From Porodaedalea pini (lineage: Eukaryota; Basidiomycota; Agaricomycetes; Hymenochaetales; Hymenochaetaceae): DNA of 64,000 nt. Under the pieces are notes generated by a model. It saw only the letters and a list, made by a program, of their open reading frames with translations. It ran no database searches and was not told the DNA's origin. The stretch is taken from positions 124,001-188,000 of the forward strand of contig NBAY01000047.1 in the NCBI GenBank assembly GCA_002794775.1, read 5' to 3'. Numbering within the stretch: the first letter of the stretch is position 1; each line of letters starts with the position of its first letter. The position numbers and the translations under genes are program-made. Below are positions 36,329-49,195 of the stretch, in pieces.

Positions 36329-37781
36329 CTAGAAAGACTCCGAATCACAAGACATACCCTCACTACTTCTGTCTCCCGGCGGGCCAATGTCCACGATGAG
36401 GCATACGTTTGCATAAGAACAGCCCACGGAAGGCTCGTTCCCGTATGCAGCGTAGGTTGATTCAACGACATTGAGATTTGATACATCATTGATCCATACG
36501 ACGTCGCACGATGGGCCATTCCAAGGTCCTTGCGAGCCATCGGACCTGGCTGGTTCATAGCCATCGTAATGCTTGACGATCCGTACATCGTACCCATTAC
36601 TGAGCAAGTATGTCGAGAAATCTTCACCGTATAGGGTATCGGGGTCCACGGAGTGCCGGGACAAAATCTGAGAGCCATCACGGTCGTCGTCGTACAGGAG
36701 CCAGAGGTCCGCCTGCAATAACAGCTCCTCGCATGTATTCATGATCATCGCGTCACGGCCCTTCAGGCATTCAAGCAGGTCATCTATTCCCCCAGAAGAT
36801 TTGACGATTGGATACTGATGGAACAGCCCGGACCCAACGCTGCCTCCCTCCTTCATGAACGAGCGTTTCGTGAGGAGACTCGAGAGTGCCGCCTTGAAGA
36901 CGGCAGCGTCCGACGGGATAGCCTGCTCAGCCGTGGCAAGTGGGCGATCGATATTCGTCTTCGAATCCGTCTTGAAATAGAGGTTGTACGTCAAGGTGAC
37001 GCGGTAGCCAGACTTGACGAGAGTGGCTTCGTGCTCGACGTCGCTGAAGAACGCCGCGTACGCGATGCGCGCCGATCCCTTCCCCTTCCCAGACATGGCG
37101 CGGCCGGAGTCGAATACCCACTCCTTTTTGCCTTGGCGCAACACGAGCGCACGTCCCTCGTGTTTCGTCGGAAAGGCGATTACCAGCGAACCGAACATGT
37201 TCTTTCCGCGCGGCGTATCCCTGTGCGCTTTGAAGAATGAGCCCTTGTCTGCGCCGAAGGAAATCAGTCGAGAGAACAAGAGTAAGTGGTCGCTGGAATG
37301 CCAACCGTAGACATTGAGCTTGTATAGTTCAGCGCAGAAAGCCCTCTTTCCTTGATCACCCTCCAACAAGCCATAGCGGATGGCCTCCATCAAACCGGCC
37401 TTTTCAATATCGAGCTTCATCGCGAATTGATCTTCGTCGAGTTTGCCGGCTTTCCTGTACTCCAAGTCAAGAACATCCTCCTGGTCGTGGCCGAACGTTG
37501 CAGGGACACAGGCTTCAGAAAGGCGCTTGAGCTCCGTCTTCGAGGCTTTGCTCATATCAAGGCGCCTTAAACATTAAGAAAGAAAAAAATAACAAGAAGA
37601 TTTCTGTAGGACGAGACACTGCGAACGACATTTCTGACCCTGTTTCTCCTTTAGCGTTCCCGTAAAAGAGTAGAAGACCTTTCTCGCCGACGTCGAGCGT
37701 GCCAGAGCAGTATGGGAGCTTTGCATTCTCAAGAGCGTTCTTGAGGATGCGCAGTTGGGTGTCAGTGGTGGTAGAAGGCAT
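36329..37781 (-). CDS. 2-oxoglutarate/Fe(II)-dependent oxygenase-like protein
   Basis: Exons 37781-37639 and 37565-36329 join in frame to 459 residues. The core shows FKAHRDTPR (His and Asp iron ligands, H-x-D) around residues 160-170, GSLVIAFPTKHEGRALVLRQG, then DVEHEATLVKSGYRVTLTYNLYF with the distal His and the Arg expected to hold 2-oxoglutarate. This matches the prolyl-4-hydroxylase-like group expanded in Agaricomycetes. The last 150 residues are less conserved. The substrate cannot be stated. The 73-base intron has canonical ends. Confidence 0.8.
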
Positions 37782-38567
37782 GATGTCGTCCGAGAGCTGC
37801 AGACTCCTCGACGTCTGACTTTATATTCCAAAGAAAAGCAGAAATGTAAGCCATGCTGGTCAATGTCTGGCAAGTGACAGGATTGCTTCTTCGAGTGTCA
37901 GTACTAGTGATTCTGTCCCAGGGCGGAGTTGTGAAGAGGATCGGCATAAAATCTGCGAGGATCTGCGCAACTCAGTCTCAGCCCTATCAGCTTCGTAGAA
38001 ATACTGAAACTGACCTGATCTTGATACCACAGAGCTGAATTTTAATGTTCGAAAAGCAGCTGTAAGGTCCGTCTGTACTTATGTCGGACATCCATGGCTG
38101 ATCAGTTTACTCAGACTGTACAGAATACCAGCAAGAAAGAAAGAAAGGACCAAGGTCAGCCAGCTGCATTCCGCGAACAATAATTAGCTATTTCTACACG
38201 ATTATAAAGAGCAAGATGAACAACACGAAAGCGGAAGACAATAAGTGAAAGCAAAGAGGGCGTTACTATAGTACGAGTGAAGCGTTAGGTTTGCAAGGGT
38301 GATCCACGTTGAAAAATAGGAAACTAGAACGGACTTGGAGACTAAGGACTGAGATCATCAAAACGGTCGAGCCAATGGCATTGATTAAGGGGAAGGGGTG
38401 AAGCAAGGGTGACGGTGGGCTTCAGTAATCATGAACTGCTCGCGCACCGAGCAAGGAGAAGATGGAGACAGGATGCAAAAGGGATGGTAACGAGGGTACA
38501 AAGCATTGACAAAACGAGCGATACAATGAAACAAAGAAGACAAAAACGAGCGAGATATGTGGTTTTC
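37782..38567. other. intergenic region
   Basis: About 790 bases with no recognisable gene between two minus-strand genes; short open frames (38409-38696) are antisense to the neighbouring coding exon or unrecognised. Confidence 0.4.
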
Positions 38568-41387
38568 TTAGAAATAGTTCCATGGCTTCCCGCCCTCTGT
38601 GGAGGGCAACGAGGTCGGCCTACGAGCGCTCGCATTCGCAGCAGCCCCACGGAAAGGACGCGAGACCTCGTTCTCAGACTGCGGCGATCTCTTTAGACCT
38701 CCATTTTCTCCCCGTTCCGGACCAGCAAGGAAAGGGACGCGTCCCTCTGTTCCGGGGAAGGGCAACATGCTCTGCGCGTGCTGCACGCGCAACGGACTGC
38801 GCATATAATTGGTAGCACCCCGAGTCTGCGTCTGCACGTACGCGCTCTCGAAGGCATCTGCGAGCTCGTCCTCCTCCGTGTCCTGGAAGTCATCGTCGTT
38901 GTCTGCGCGGTGCGGGTCGCTTCCACGCGCAACGTCCATCGGCGAATCTGGTGGGGGGCGCGTCCACGTTGGTGGATAGACTTGCAGACTGGGGCGCGCC
39001 TGCATCTGCTTCTTAACGCAGGCGGCCTCGGTGAGGTCTGTCCCGCCCGCCTCGACTTGCGGGGCAGAAAAGGGGACGTGGTGCAAAGGCGGGCGAGGAG
39101 GAACTAACGGTAATCAAGGATAGTAAGAAATCAATCAACTGAGGTAGAAGAAGAAAAATAGAAGAGAAGATGATGGATGGGGATACATTGAATCTCACTT
39201 ACTGGTGATGACCTGAGCTTCATCGTCTTCCTCATCGTCCTTCGCAGGCGATTCATCGGCTTCGCCGCGTTGCTCGTCACCATCAACGTGTCCATCAGCT
39301 GCCGCACCTCCGTTCGCCTGTGCATCTCCAAGCTTTAAGTGCTCGAGATCCTGCACGCTGCTCTCCACCCCTGCATCCCCATCTGCTGCGCTAGCTTTCT
39401 CTGGGCTCTTGCCCTTGTCGTCTGTCGCTGAGTTCGGACGTGTCGTCATGTCGAGGAAAGACCCGATCTTAGACGGGCTCGTTTCGATTGGCGGAGGTGG
39501 CATCGGCGGCAGCACGGTAGGCGCGGAAGCGGTGCTCTTCACGCTCGCCAAGCGCGCGAGCTCCACCGCGTTGGGCATTTTCGGCACGTCGGGGATCGCC
39601 CTGCTCGGTGTATTTAATGAGCTCGGCGACGGCGCGTCGAGCGGTGAGCCCGCTGCAGAGCCCGTCCGTGATCGTGAGCGCGCGCGTGATGGCCCAGATT
39701 GCACGGAGTGCTGAGAATGTGCAGATGGCGGTCGTGATTCGCGATTTCGAGGAAAGCGCAAGCTCGCCTTGGAGGCGCGGATGGACCGCGTACGTGCTGC
39801 TGTGACTCGCGAAGTCGCACTGTTTGCACGCCTCCGCCGAGGGATGGGTGCAGATGTACCGACGCTCTCCCCAGGAGCGCTATTCGGTGAGTCTGTAGCA
39901 TTTGCTTCCCCTTCGTCTTCAGGTACGTCCTCAGTCTCGCGTTGCCGCACACGCGGACCGACGCCGGGCATCCTGATTTTAATACTGATCCTGCTCGCTC
40001 GAGTGAGCGTCGCAGGTACTGCAACGGCGCGCTCGCCATTCACGACGTTCCCTTCCATCACATCCCCGAAGTCATCGCCATCGAACTCCATCGCCAGCTC
40101 CTCTGCCACGCGCCACGCTTCATCGCGCTCCTCCTCTGCGGCTGCAAGCTTCTCCTTCAAGCCTTGGACCTCGCGCGTTCGACGTGCGTAGCTGGCGTTG
40201 AGCTTGCGCAGTGCGACGGCCAGCGCGCTCGCTGCATGTACGTCCTGCAGCGTACGGATCTGTGCGAGCTGATCGGAGACGCGGAGAAGTGTCGAGGCGA
40301 TGCGGTCGAGCGTCGCGCTCACCTCGGCAAGGCGCTGTGCAAGGTCTGCTGCGGGACTCAGAGACGGTGTCTGTGACAAATTGTCGATGTTTCCAGAGAA
40401 TGTGGACGAGGAAGGCGAGTTGGTGGATCCCGAGGTCGCGTTCAGCGATTGTAAGAGCATCGTCCGTCTGTGCATCGTGAAGCGGTACTGAGCAGTAGCC
40501 TGTGCCCGTTCCGACTCAAGACGCTGTACTTCTTGGACCAGTTCTTCGTCGAGCGTCTGGAGCGGAAGCAAGCGGATGGAAGAGGGTTCGGCGCTTGCGC
40601 GAATCGCACGCGATACGATTGACTGCAATTCAGCAGAGGAGAACGTCCATTGCGCCGCGTCGAGCGTGAGAGCCTTCCACGAGATAGGTACGGGAGTGAA
40701 GTCAACTGAGGGTGGTGGTGGAAGGGGCGCAGGTGTAGCAAGAGAACCCGTCGTCATGCGTGACTTGACATATAGAGAGCTGGAAGCTGGTGAGTCTGGG
40801 CTGGGCGTCGGCGGTTTTGAGATAGATGGAATGCTCGAGGTTGATATCCTCGTGGGATCAGTTTCAGGCTCAGGGGTTGCACGAGGAGATGGTGAGAGTG
40901 AGTGCGATGCCTGTCGAGGCGATTGATGCGCCGGAGACTCCTCTGCGTGTGGCTCGAGCGCGGGCGCTGGTGACATCGTCCGAACTGGAGAAAAGGCAGA
41001 CATCGACGACGGGGTGTCCGCCCGAGTGAAAACGCTCATTGGCGCATGTGAGCACGAAGAGTCCGATGTGACAGCGCTCGTCGGCGGCGGGGTGTAAGAC
41101 TGCAGCGGCCTTTGTGTTCGTAGATCGTGCTGCGACTGCACGTATGATGGCGGCTGCTCATTTTGTGACTGTCGATGCTGGTGGCGCCGCTCTTGCTGTC
41201 CCTGTTGCTGCTGCTGCTGAGCTTGAGAGAGGAGACTCGGCAAGGATGCTTTAGCGGTCGGTTTCCGTGGACCGCCGGGAGTGGGCCGCTGACGTTGTGC
41301 CGTGTTGGGCCTTCTAATCATGCTTGAGCTTGCGCCTGCGCTGCTGCCCATGCTGTGATCGCTGAGCGACGACGACGGGCGCTGCAT
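38568..41387 (-). CDS. large disordered protein with central coiled coil, unknown function
   Basis: Exons 41387-39203 and 39103-38568 join in frame to 906 residues. The N-terminal 240 residues are rich in S, P and Q, with short glutamine runs. Residues about 270-460 contain coiled-coil segments (ELVQEVQRLESERAQATAQYRF and a KLNASYARRTREVQGLKEKL stretch). The remainder is again disordered, with S/R-rich and acidic patches, and ends TEGGKPWNYF. I do not recognise the family. The layout suggests a scaffold or cytoskeletal protein. The start is chosen because it opens directly before the serine-rich N-terminus and no upstream in-frame exon is apparent. Confidence 0.65.
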
Positions 41388-43173
41388 CGCCGTCGGCGAG
41401 AATGAAGAGCAGAAATAATAACGTCAAGGACAAGCTGGGAGAGTGTAGATGGAAGAGAAGGTGCTGCAGAACAGTAGCACGGTGTTCTACGGATGCGTGT
41501 GTGATGGCCATGATCTCGTCGGCGGCGCTTCATCACTCCGCACGCAAATGGGGATTTCTACCACAAATATTTACCCATCATAATATTGTTTTTTGCATTT
41601 CCTCGACGGATGGTGCGCCGCCTTGCACAATTTATTTGGGACTACGCGCGAAAAAAGACTGTCGCTCACTGCACCCAGCCAGCGTGAGTCGCGCGACGAG
41701 AACGGAGCCTGTTAATATTCTCACGTGAGGCAAACAATTGAAATGCCTAGTATTCAATGGGAATAAAAAAGCGGAGAGCCGGAGACAAACTTTCTGATAT
41801 TCAGTTAAGGCCTTCGTGGCGCGCGAGAGTCGGATGATATGTCCATCAAAAGGGGTCGATAGATGTGGATGAAGCAGCCTTATTACGCGCTGCTCAACTC
41901 GAGTAAGCCGCTTCAAAGGAAGTGAGACGAAGAGCGGCCCGGAAAGTATATTTACAGCTGCTGGACCAGCTGGGCTGTTAAGGACTCGCTAACAGAGCGT
42001 CTGCCGCTTATAGATCACTGGTTACACCGAACGAGAGCAAAGTGTTGCCTCAGACTTTCCTTGATTTGGAGCTTGCGGGTAGACTAGATCCTACAGATAG
42101 GTATTCTTGTCGGAAAGGACCGAGTTGCGAGACTGTTTTGAAGCCGATAATGCTGAGAAGAGAAATAGAAGATGATATATTGCAAGGACCAGGAGCGCAA
42201 GTGGCTTAATTGGGTGCGGGTTGAAGCCACAGAACAGCACTGTATATATCGGAATCAAAGTCCCTCGAGGACACATGTGAATCGAGCTGTCATATCTGGA
42301 AGTGAATGGTGTGGATAGGTGACATGAACTGTATGCAGCAATTGTTACGAACTTGTTTCTGAACTTGAATCGTAGATGCTTCAGCCCTTTCCCCTCCATG
42401 GTCCTACACTGGATATACCACTAGCTGGTGCGCCTTATAATTCCCAAGATAGAGTATTCCTGATTCTTCACACCTTGAATTGCGTGGAACGGCCGCGAGT
42501 TTGTGAAAGCCTGCTACCTGGCAAGAACAAAAAATGAACGTAGTCCAGAACTCCAAACTTCCAAAGAGGATGGACTCTGTCATTGGCAGATATTCCGACC
42601 CAGAGGCCTTTTCTTTTTCTTTGGGATGAAAGGGGGGACAACCAGTGAACCAGTACTGTCGAGCAAGATATAAGTGAGTGAGATCTCGTCGCGCTTGCGG
42701 AGTTTAAACAAATATGTAGTACCCTAATTTGGATGCTCCCGCTCGCCTCGCCGACGTCAACTTCAAGTTTCGACATCGTCTCAACACTGTTCGTTGCAGG
42801 TCCTTTTCGTCGAGTTCATCTCAGAGCACACATGTGTGCTTATGTCGTTCTGCTCGCAGACTTACAAGAAAACAGCGTGGTCATAAAAGCCAAGCCTTGA
42901 TGTGATTGGCTGTGCACGCGTTTTGCCTTTGATCCTTGCCATCGGACTTCCGAGAAATGAAGAAATGCACAATTCTGGAATTTCTCTCCGGCAGGGAAAC
43001 GCCATGGTCACGATCGGCAGCTGAACTGTTGACCAAGACTGGGCTGTATGAAGTCGACTTTCGAGCTTGGGGATGCGGTCGGGCTTGTGGACTCGCCCTC
43101 ATCCTTCCTGTCCGTTTCTCTGAGGACAACAGGCCTGCGGCTTTCAAGGAGGCGGCATTTGCAATACGTCACA
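41388..43173. other. intergenic region
   Basis: About 1.8 kb without a recognisable gene. It contains the upstream regions of the divergent coiled-coil gene (-) and lipase gene (+). Open frames at 41632-41916, 42091-42399 and 42468-42776 (minus) carry no motif. Confidence 0.4.
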
Positions 43174-44333
43174 ATGGTTTTTGCTTTTCTCTCGCTGTGT
43201 CTTCCTGCCCAGTCTTGTCTCTGCCTCGCCGATCGGTCTCAGTCTGCATGAGCGAGATGATATTACTGTGCTGTCGTCTTCGCAAGTATCCGCGTACAAG
43301 CCTTATTCATACCTTGCGGCTGTTTCCTACTGCGAACCATCGGTAACGCTTGCATGGAGCTGTGGTGGTGCGTCTGCCTTCGAGGTGCATGGAAATCTTA
43401 ATTTGAGCTGATGCTTTGTAGCTAAATGCGATGCAAACTCTGGCTTTGAGACGACTGCATCGGGGGGAGACGGAGGTGATACTCAGTATTGTGAGTCGTG
43501 TGCTAAGCAGGCCCCTATTTTGTCGGTTTGGCTGACACCTAGTATGTTTCCTAACTTCAAGGGTACGTCGGGTACGATACTACGCTAGACACTGTGGTCG
43601 TCGGTCACCAAGGGACAAACACGAGCAACCTGTCAGTGCTTCCTTTACTCATCTTCAATGATGGATACAAAACAAAGTTCGATTCTTTTCTTACTCAGCG
43701 TATCTTTACTTGTGGACGTGGATTCCTTCCTGGGAGACCTCGACCCGACGCTCTTCCCCGGACTCAGCTCTGATGTCAAAGTGCACAACGGCTTCGCCGA
43801 CTCGCATGCTCGGTTAGTTATTCTCTCTTCGTCAAATAATGATATCCCGTCTGACGCGTCATTTCAGAGCCGCGCCCTCCGTCCTCGCTGCCGTCAACTC
43901 AACACTCGTTTCCCACCCAGGCGCGTCCGTAACCACCACGGGCCACTCCCTCGGCGCCGCCCTCGCACTCCTAGACGCCGTCTACCTCCCTCTGCACCTC
44001 CCATCTTCCACCGTCTTCAAAACAGTCGGCTACGGCGTGCCGCGCGTCGGTAACCAAGAGTTCGCGGACTATGTCGACGCGCACGTCGCGGACCTCACGC
44101 ACGTCAATAACAAGGAGGATCCGGTCCCCATTTTGCCGGGCCGGAGCCTTGGGTTTCATCATCCCAGTGGTGAGGTACACATCCAAGACTCGGGTGACTG
44201 GGATGCGTGCCCTGGACAGGATAATACGGATGAGAGATGTACAGTTGGCGATGTGCCAAATGTGCTCGAGTCGGATTTGGATGACCACGATGGCCCTTAT
44301 GATTCGGTGTACATGGCATGCACTGACGGCTGA
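43174..44333 (+). CDS. secreted class 3 lipase
   Basis: Hydrolyses acylglycerols outside the cell. A hydrophobic signal-like segment (CVFLPSLVSASP) is followed by SAYKPYSYLAAVSYC and then DTTLDTVVVGHQGTNTSN (oxyanion-region strand), the nucleophile elbow TTGHSLGAALALLDA, YGVPRVGNQEFADYVD, THVNNKEDPVPILPG with the catalytic Asp, and HHPSGEVHI with the catalytic His. Four or five introns are needed. The start is uncertain: the ATG at 43174 is one base out of frame with the signal segment, so either an unseen upstream exon or a one-base error is involved. The end at 44333 is firm. Confidence 0.82.
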
Positions 44334-44562
44334 GCGTACTAGTTCCGGTGTACTACCTGCGAATGATACTTCTGTGGCTTGTTGAGAATCATGTATACAT
44401 ATACCCTGTCTTGTTGAAATGACAGTTGAGATTTTGAAACATCTCGAACAGACTTACTTAGTTCTTGAATTCTAAGCATGCTATGTACAAATACATCCGT
44501 TGTAGCAAAGTTCTGTTTTGTATATACTTACACGTATAAAATCGTCATGTTCATGAAGGTAC

Positions 44563-46592
44563 TCAAAAATGATCCCAGAGCTCAATAACGCCTTCTCCGT
44601 CCCCAACTGCGATCCTGCCTCTGCTCTCGCACAAAGCGACCGAGTACCACCCTTCAGATAATCGCGTCGCAAAGAGCGACGTCTGCATTGTCTGCCCTAC
44701 CGGAGCATCTGGCTGTGCGACCACCGGCGGAGGTTCTGTGCCACTTGGGCCTGTATCCTGCCGACGGGTTACTAGTGGGTCTGGGAATGCCGTATGCTTT
44801 GGACGTGGCGGGAGAGGGAGTCTGCGCCCTGCGACACGCTCGCCAGTCCCTTCCGCAAAGTATGCCTCTGCACCGGCACTTCCCTCCGAACCGTTCGCCT
44901 CGCTATCCGTCCACAGGAGCGTCCCGAAGCGGCCTAACACGACCACCGATTGTCCGAAAAGGCGCACGGTAGATGGAACGGTGTGTATGAGTGCTGGGGG
45001 AAATACGTATGGTGCTACGGGTGGTCCGAAATGCAAGGGGCTTTGGTTTGGATTAGGATGAAGAACGAAATGGTGAAGCAGGTTGACCGGCCAAGGGTAA
45101 TAGCTGTCGAAACGTACAGCAATAGAAAGAGGGCGGTAGCGACAAGTACAGACAATTCGTCTGCCTTCGTCCTCAGAGTTCTGGTCTGCAGCAGCGCAAA
45201 CGGGGACGAAGCCTTGCCCGTCGCATAGAGTACATCGCGTCGCTGTGAGATCATGAACCCAGGAAACGCGCTCGGTCACTGCAAGAGAGTTAATTTGCCA
45301 GTTCCACTTGTGAACTGCCCTTGGCAGGAGCGTTTGAGGTCGACCTAGCGATGAAGGCGGAAGGAAGTACATTTCTACGACCGACTCGCGAAATACGAGG
45401 ATCCAGTCATGAACGAAGTGCACGCGGAGCACAGCGCGGTTCTAAGAAGACAGAATAATTAAATCGAGAAAGAACTTTAAGGAGCAAGTTTGGCACTTAC
45501 CATTCCATGAACCGACGGTTCCAGCTTCGCGGCGACTTCTCTTCCAGAATCCGAGATTCCGGTAACGGATGACCCAAAGTCCTCCTGGGCGAAGATCTCG
45601 GTGCTTCGCACCCAGTCGACGACTTTCAGCACCCCATGTCCAAAAGCCTGCCCTTCGCCATTTGCGCGGACTTGCACAGCAACGAGTCTGCCGTGCATTG
45701 CGCGTACGTTCAGAGGTCCGCGAAGCCGGAAAGACTTGAGGATTGATAGGCTTCCGGTGAATGGTGATGATGGTGTAAAGTGCAATATTCGGAAGACGAA
45801 GAAGACTTCTCCGGGTCTGTGTAATGAACAGGTTAGTGTACACGAGCGAGGTCTAACCTATACAACTTGGCACGTACATATCAAAGCATCTTGCGGAAAC
45901 AGCGATCAAGGCGCCATTAGCACTGGTTCCTTCAGAGTTGTACAAAGCCCATTCATGCAGGCCATTTCCCTCATCGACGGCAAGTCCGATCACACGGCCA
46001 CTAACTGACCACTCCGCGACAAGCCGTTCCCCGTTTTGCCCCTCCCCACTCGCATCTACATCCCATACTTGCATGCAAAGAGTAGGAATGGCTGTATGTC
46101 CAAAAGAGAGGAGATAGCGCCCCTCATCAACGTCTTCATCGTTTCCTCCTAGGCTCGAACATATTCGTAGAAAACGCAGCATGAACACGCGCCCGACCCT
46201 TGCCCGCATTCGCGTAGCACGTGTCCGTATAGGTCTCTCTTGCTCCCAGATCTCGTTCGTACGGCACGTAGCAAGCACCAGCCGTTCAAGGTCCGAGGCC
46301 GAGAGCGATGAAAAGTTGCGAAGTACCCTTCGTTCACTGTCATCAAGACTCAGTGGTACTCGTGCAATAGGTATATTATCAGCAAGGACGTTAATGAGCG
46401 CGTTGTGCCACACTGTACGTAGATACGTAATGGAGTTGAAGTACTTTGATGTCTTTGGAGGATGAGAAGGTCAGCAAATAAAAGACTTTACAGCCCAGTA
46501 GTATTCTTCACCTTTCTCAGAGACAAAATGTCTTCAGCATGAAGCCACGCAAGGACTTGAAGGACAACATCAATGTCTATATCGGAGAGCAT
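44563..46592 (-). CDS. F-box protein 2
   Basis: The start at 46592 gives MLSDIDIDVVLQVLAWLHAE, then ILSLRK and, after an intron, TSKYFNSITYLRTVWHNAL, a complete F-box, so it is probably an SCF adaptor. Later exons encode long beta-rich blocks (for example RYLLSFGHTAIPTLCMQVWDVDASG, and RVIGLAVDEGNGLHEWALYNSEG), with WD-like ends and a final GVIELWDHF, suggesting a propeller-type substrate domain. Several introns are required (around 45440-45500 and 45830-45890 among others). The architecture resembles the F-box protein at 10795-12601, but the sequences are not close. Confidence 0.75.
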
Positions 46593-47128
46593 TCTGCGAC
46601 CTCAAAAGCAGCAATATTAGTGACGAACTGTCATCTTTCTTCTTGTTTTCAGATTATGTTAGTGTGAGCAGCAACAGCACGAATTTGAACAAGAAGAACG
46701 CTGCTGTGCTAGGTTCAAATAACTTCCGACGAGGTACAATATTCGCACGCATGACTACTGCGCTTTTTCTTAGAGTAATACGAGAGTTCGTCACTTCAGA
46801 CAACATGAAGCAAGTATGTGATGACAACTAATCGTAGTATATGATTCACTCTAGAACGACTGTCTTATGAATTACATTCCTTTCATTATAGGTATAATCC
46901 AGGACGATGTAGAAGACGCACCGTATGTTGTCTGTTCTATGTACATATTGTCCCCGGTGCGTTTCTCTCACTCTATATTGCAGAAAAAAAATGAACTGAA
47001 AGATTTAGGTAACGGAACTTATAGGGCGGTGTACCCAGAGCACGATTTGGCTGTTGAAGTCACTAGTTTTAATATTTCCGTATCGCCGTTGATACCCCGT
47101 GAGTATTCACTGGCAGTGTGCCTTGCCT
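46593..47128. other. intergenic region left of the palindrome
   Basis: Contains short plus-strand frames (46643-46831, 46867-47145), of which the latter runs into the palindrome. Nothing recognisable. It holds the promoter of the F-box gene. Confidence 0.35.
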
Positions 47129-47130
47129 TA

Positions 47131-47979
47131 CAGCCTTTTTCATAAGTCCTGCGACACGTGCATGTCACGTGAAATGAGCCGCGTCAGAGCCAAAGTGTCA
47201 AAAAATTAGAATGAATGCCTATTTTCTCTGTGAATTCTGCACAGTACCTGCTCATTAAGTACTCAAAAAAAAGGCACAGTTCTCAGGAGAAGAAATATGT
47301 AAAATAGGGAGCAATAAATTGACTGTGTAGGCGGGTGGAGATCAAACAAGTGCAGCTGGTCTGTTCTCTCACCCATTTCCACTGAGATTCAAAAATTATG
47401 GCTCCCCTACATCTACCTATAAAATTCTTTCCTGTGTCTGTAAATTAAGTATATGACTATACCAACATCTCCTGCAAGTTTGAAGCCAATCCATTTAGTA
47501 TTCATGGTGCAGCAGCAAGATTTGTGTTCTACTCTGCAAGACCTGTTGTGAGAAAAGGAGGGTGGAAAGAGCTTGAAGTGGAACACAAATCTTGCTGCTG
47601 CACCATGAATACTGAATGGATTGGCTTCAAACTTGCAGGAGATGTTGGTATAGTCATATACTTAATTTACAGACACAGGAAAGAATTTTATAGGTAGATG
47701 TAGGGGAGCCATAATTTTTGAATCTCAGTGGAAATGGGTGAGAGAACAGACCAGCTGCACTTGTTTGATCTCCACCCGCCTACACAGTCAATTTATTGCT
47801 CCCTATTTTACATATTTCTTCTCCTGAGAACTGTGCCTTTTTTTTGAGTACTTAATGAGCAGGTACTGTGCAGAATTCACAGAGAAAATAGGCATTCATT
47901 CTAATTTTTTGACACTTTGGCTCTGACGCGGCTCATTTCACGTGACATGCACGTGTCGCAGGACTTATGAAAAAGGCTG
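47131..47979. mobile_element. 849-bp near-perfect palindrome (hairpin MITE, TA-flanked)
   Basis: The left arm, 47131-47529, and right arm, 47581-47979, are reverse complements over about 399 bases. By eye I find one mismatch (catTtagtattc against its partner near 47501/47612). A 51-base unpaired spacer lies between them (47530-47580). The ends are cagcctttttcat... and its complement, flanked by TA on each side, fitting a Tc1/mariner-type target. No coding capacity is present. An RNA copy would fold into one long double-stranded hairpin. Confidence 0.8.
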
Positions 47980-47981
47980 TA

Positions 47982-48481
47982 GATAGTCAATGGATAAGAG
48001 AGAGTTATTGATTGGTGAAGTCATTCACATATCCTCAGCTGAGTTTTGCCAACACACTGATCAAATTTCCACCTGCATTCTGCACCAAAGCACGTGGAAT
48101 GACCTCTATCACGTCCACGTTCGCTCGGGAGGGCAGATCTTGTAGACCATCAGGAAAAACCTCCCACTCAGAAACCCTTAGAAAGTTATTAGAATTGTAG
48201 TAAATTGTAGAATCTTTGGAATGTTATGAGAATGCAGTCCAAAAATTAGAAAACTTGTAGAATTTCATGGAAAACTGTCCAAGTTTTGGAATTGAACAGA
48301 ATCAGCAGCTTGAAATTTAGAATATGGATAGAAAAATGATACACTTCATAGATTCTATGGAATTTTGTAGAATAAAAAACTGATTGTGGAATTCATTAGA
48401 TTCTGCCATGGCTTGACACAAGTGCAGGTACTAGATTGGCTTCTTGGACCTATACTGGGACCCATGAACTATCTGCAGATT
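47982..48481. other. AT-rich stretch with relics of repeats
   Basis: No gene recognised. The 17-base word catcaggaaaaacctcc at 48148-48164 recurs inverted at about 57629-57645. Both stand next to tracts with many gaat/agaat words, suggesting copies of one decayed repeat family. Confidence 0.35.
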
Positions 48482-49195
48482 ACAGCATTTTTCATAAGTC
48501 TTGAGACATGTGAAGATCACAAAATTTGAGCACCTCAAAAACTTGTAAAATCCATATCTCACTCAATTCCTCACAAAAACTCTTCAAAAAAGTTGCTAAA
48601 TTTATGTTTCAATGGTTTCTAAACTTTATGTGAGATTAGAGGACAGAAGGTGGAATATTGAGGCTGCAGTAGTGAGAATGGGTGTTTTTCTAGAAAAACT
48701 CCTTCCCTGATTTTTCCTGAGCTCAATTTTGAAGCTAATGACATGAAACTTGTTGGAGAATGGTCTATATATTATACTGTTGATGTTATGAGGGATAAAC
48801 TAGAGTGAATATCTCCTCTTGTCCTGTTTGACTGTTGTGCTGAAACTCTCAAACTCACCCAAATTTGCTTGACTCAGGCAGTTGTCAAAAATGCCTGCAT
48901 TGTTATAAGCCATCTATAATTTAATATACAATATAGATACCATTCTCCAACAAGTTTCATGTCATTAGCTTCAAAATTGAGCTCAGGAAAAATCAGGGAA
49001 GGAGTTTTTCTAGAAAAACACCCATTCTCACTACTGCAGCCTCAATATTCCACCTTCTGTCCTCTAATCTCACATAAAGTTTAGAAACCATTGAAACATA
49101 AATTTAGCAACTTTTTTGAAGAGTTTTTGCAAAGAATTGAGTGAGATATGATGTATTTTGTATTTGGAGGCACTTCAGATGACAAAAACTGCTAA
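48482..49195. mobile_element. second, imperfect hairpin element
   Basis: Arms of about 215 bases, 48551-48764 and 48939-49150, are closely complementary (for example gagctcaattttgaagc and its complement), separated by a 174-base spacer. Weaker pairing extends outward. The left end at 48482 (cagcatttttcataagtc, preceded by TA) resembles the terminus of the palindrome at 47131, so it is probably an older relative. Confidence 0.6.
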
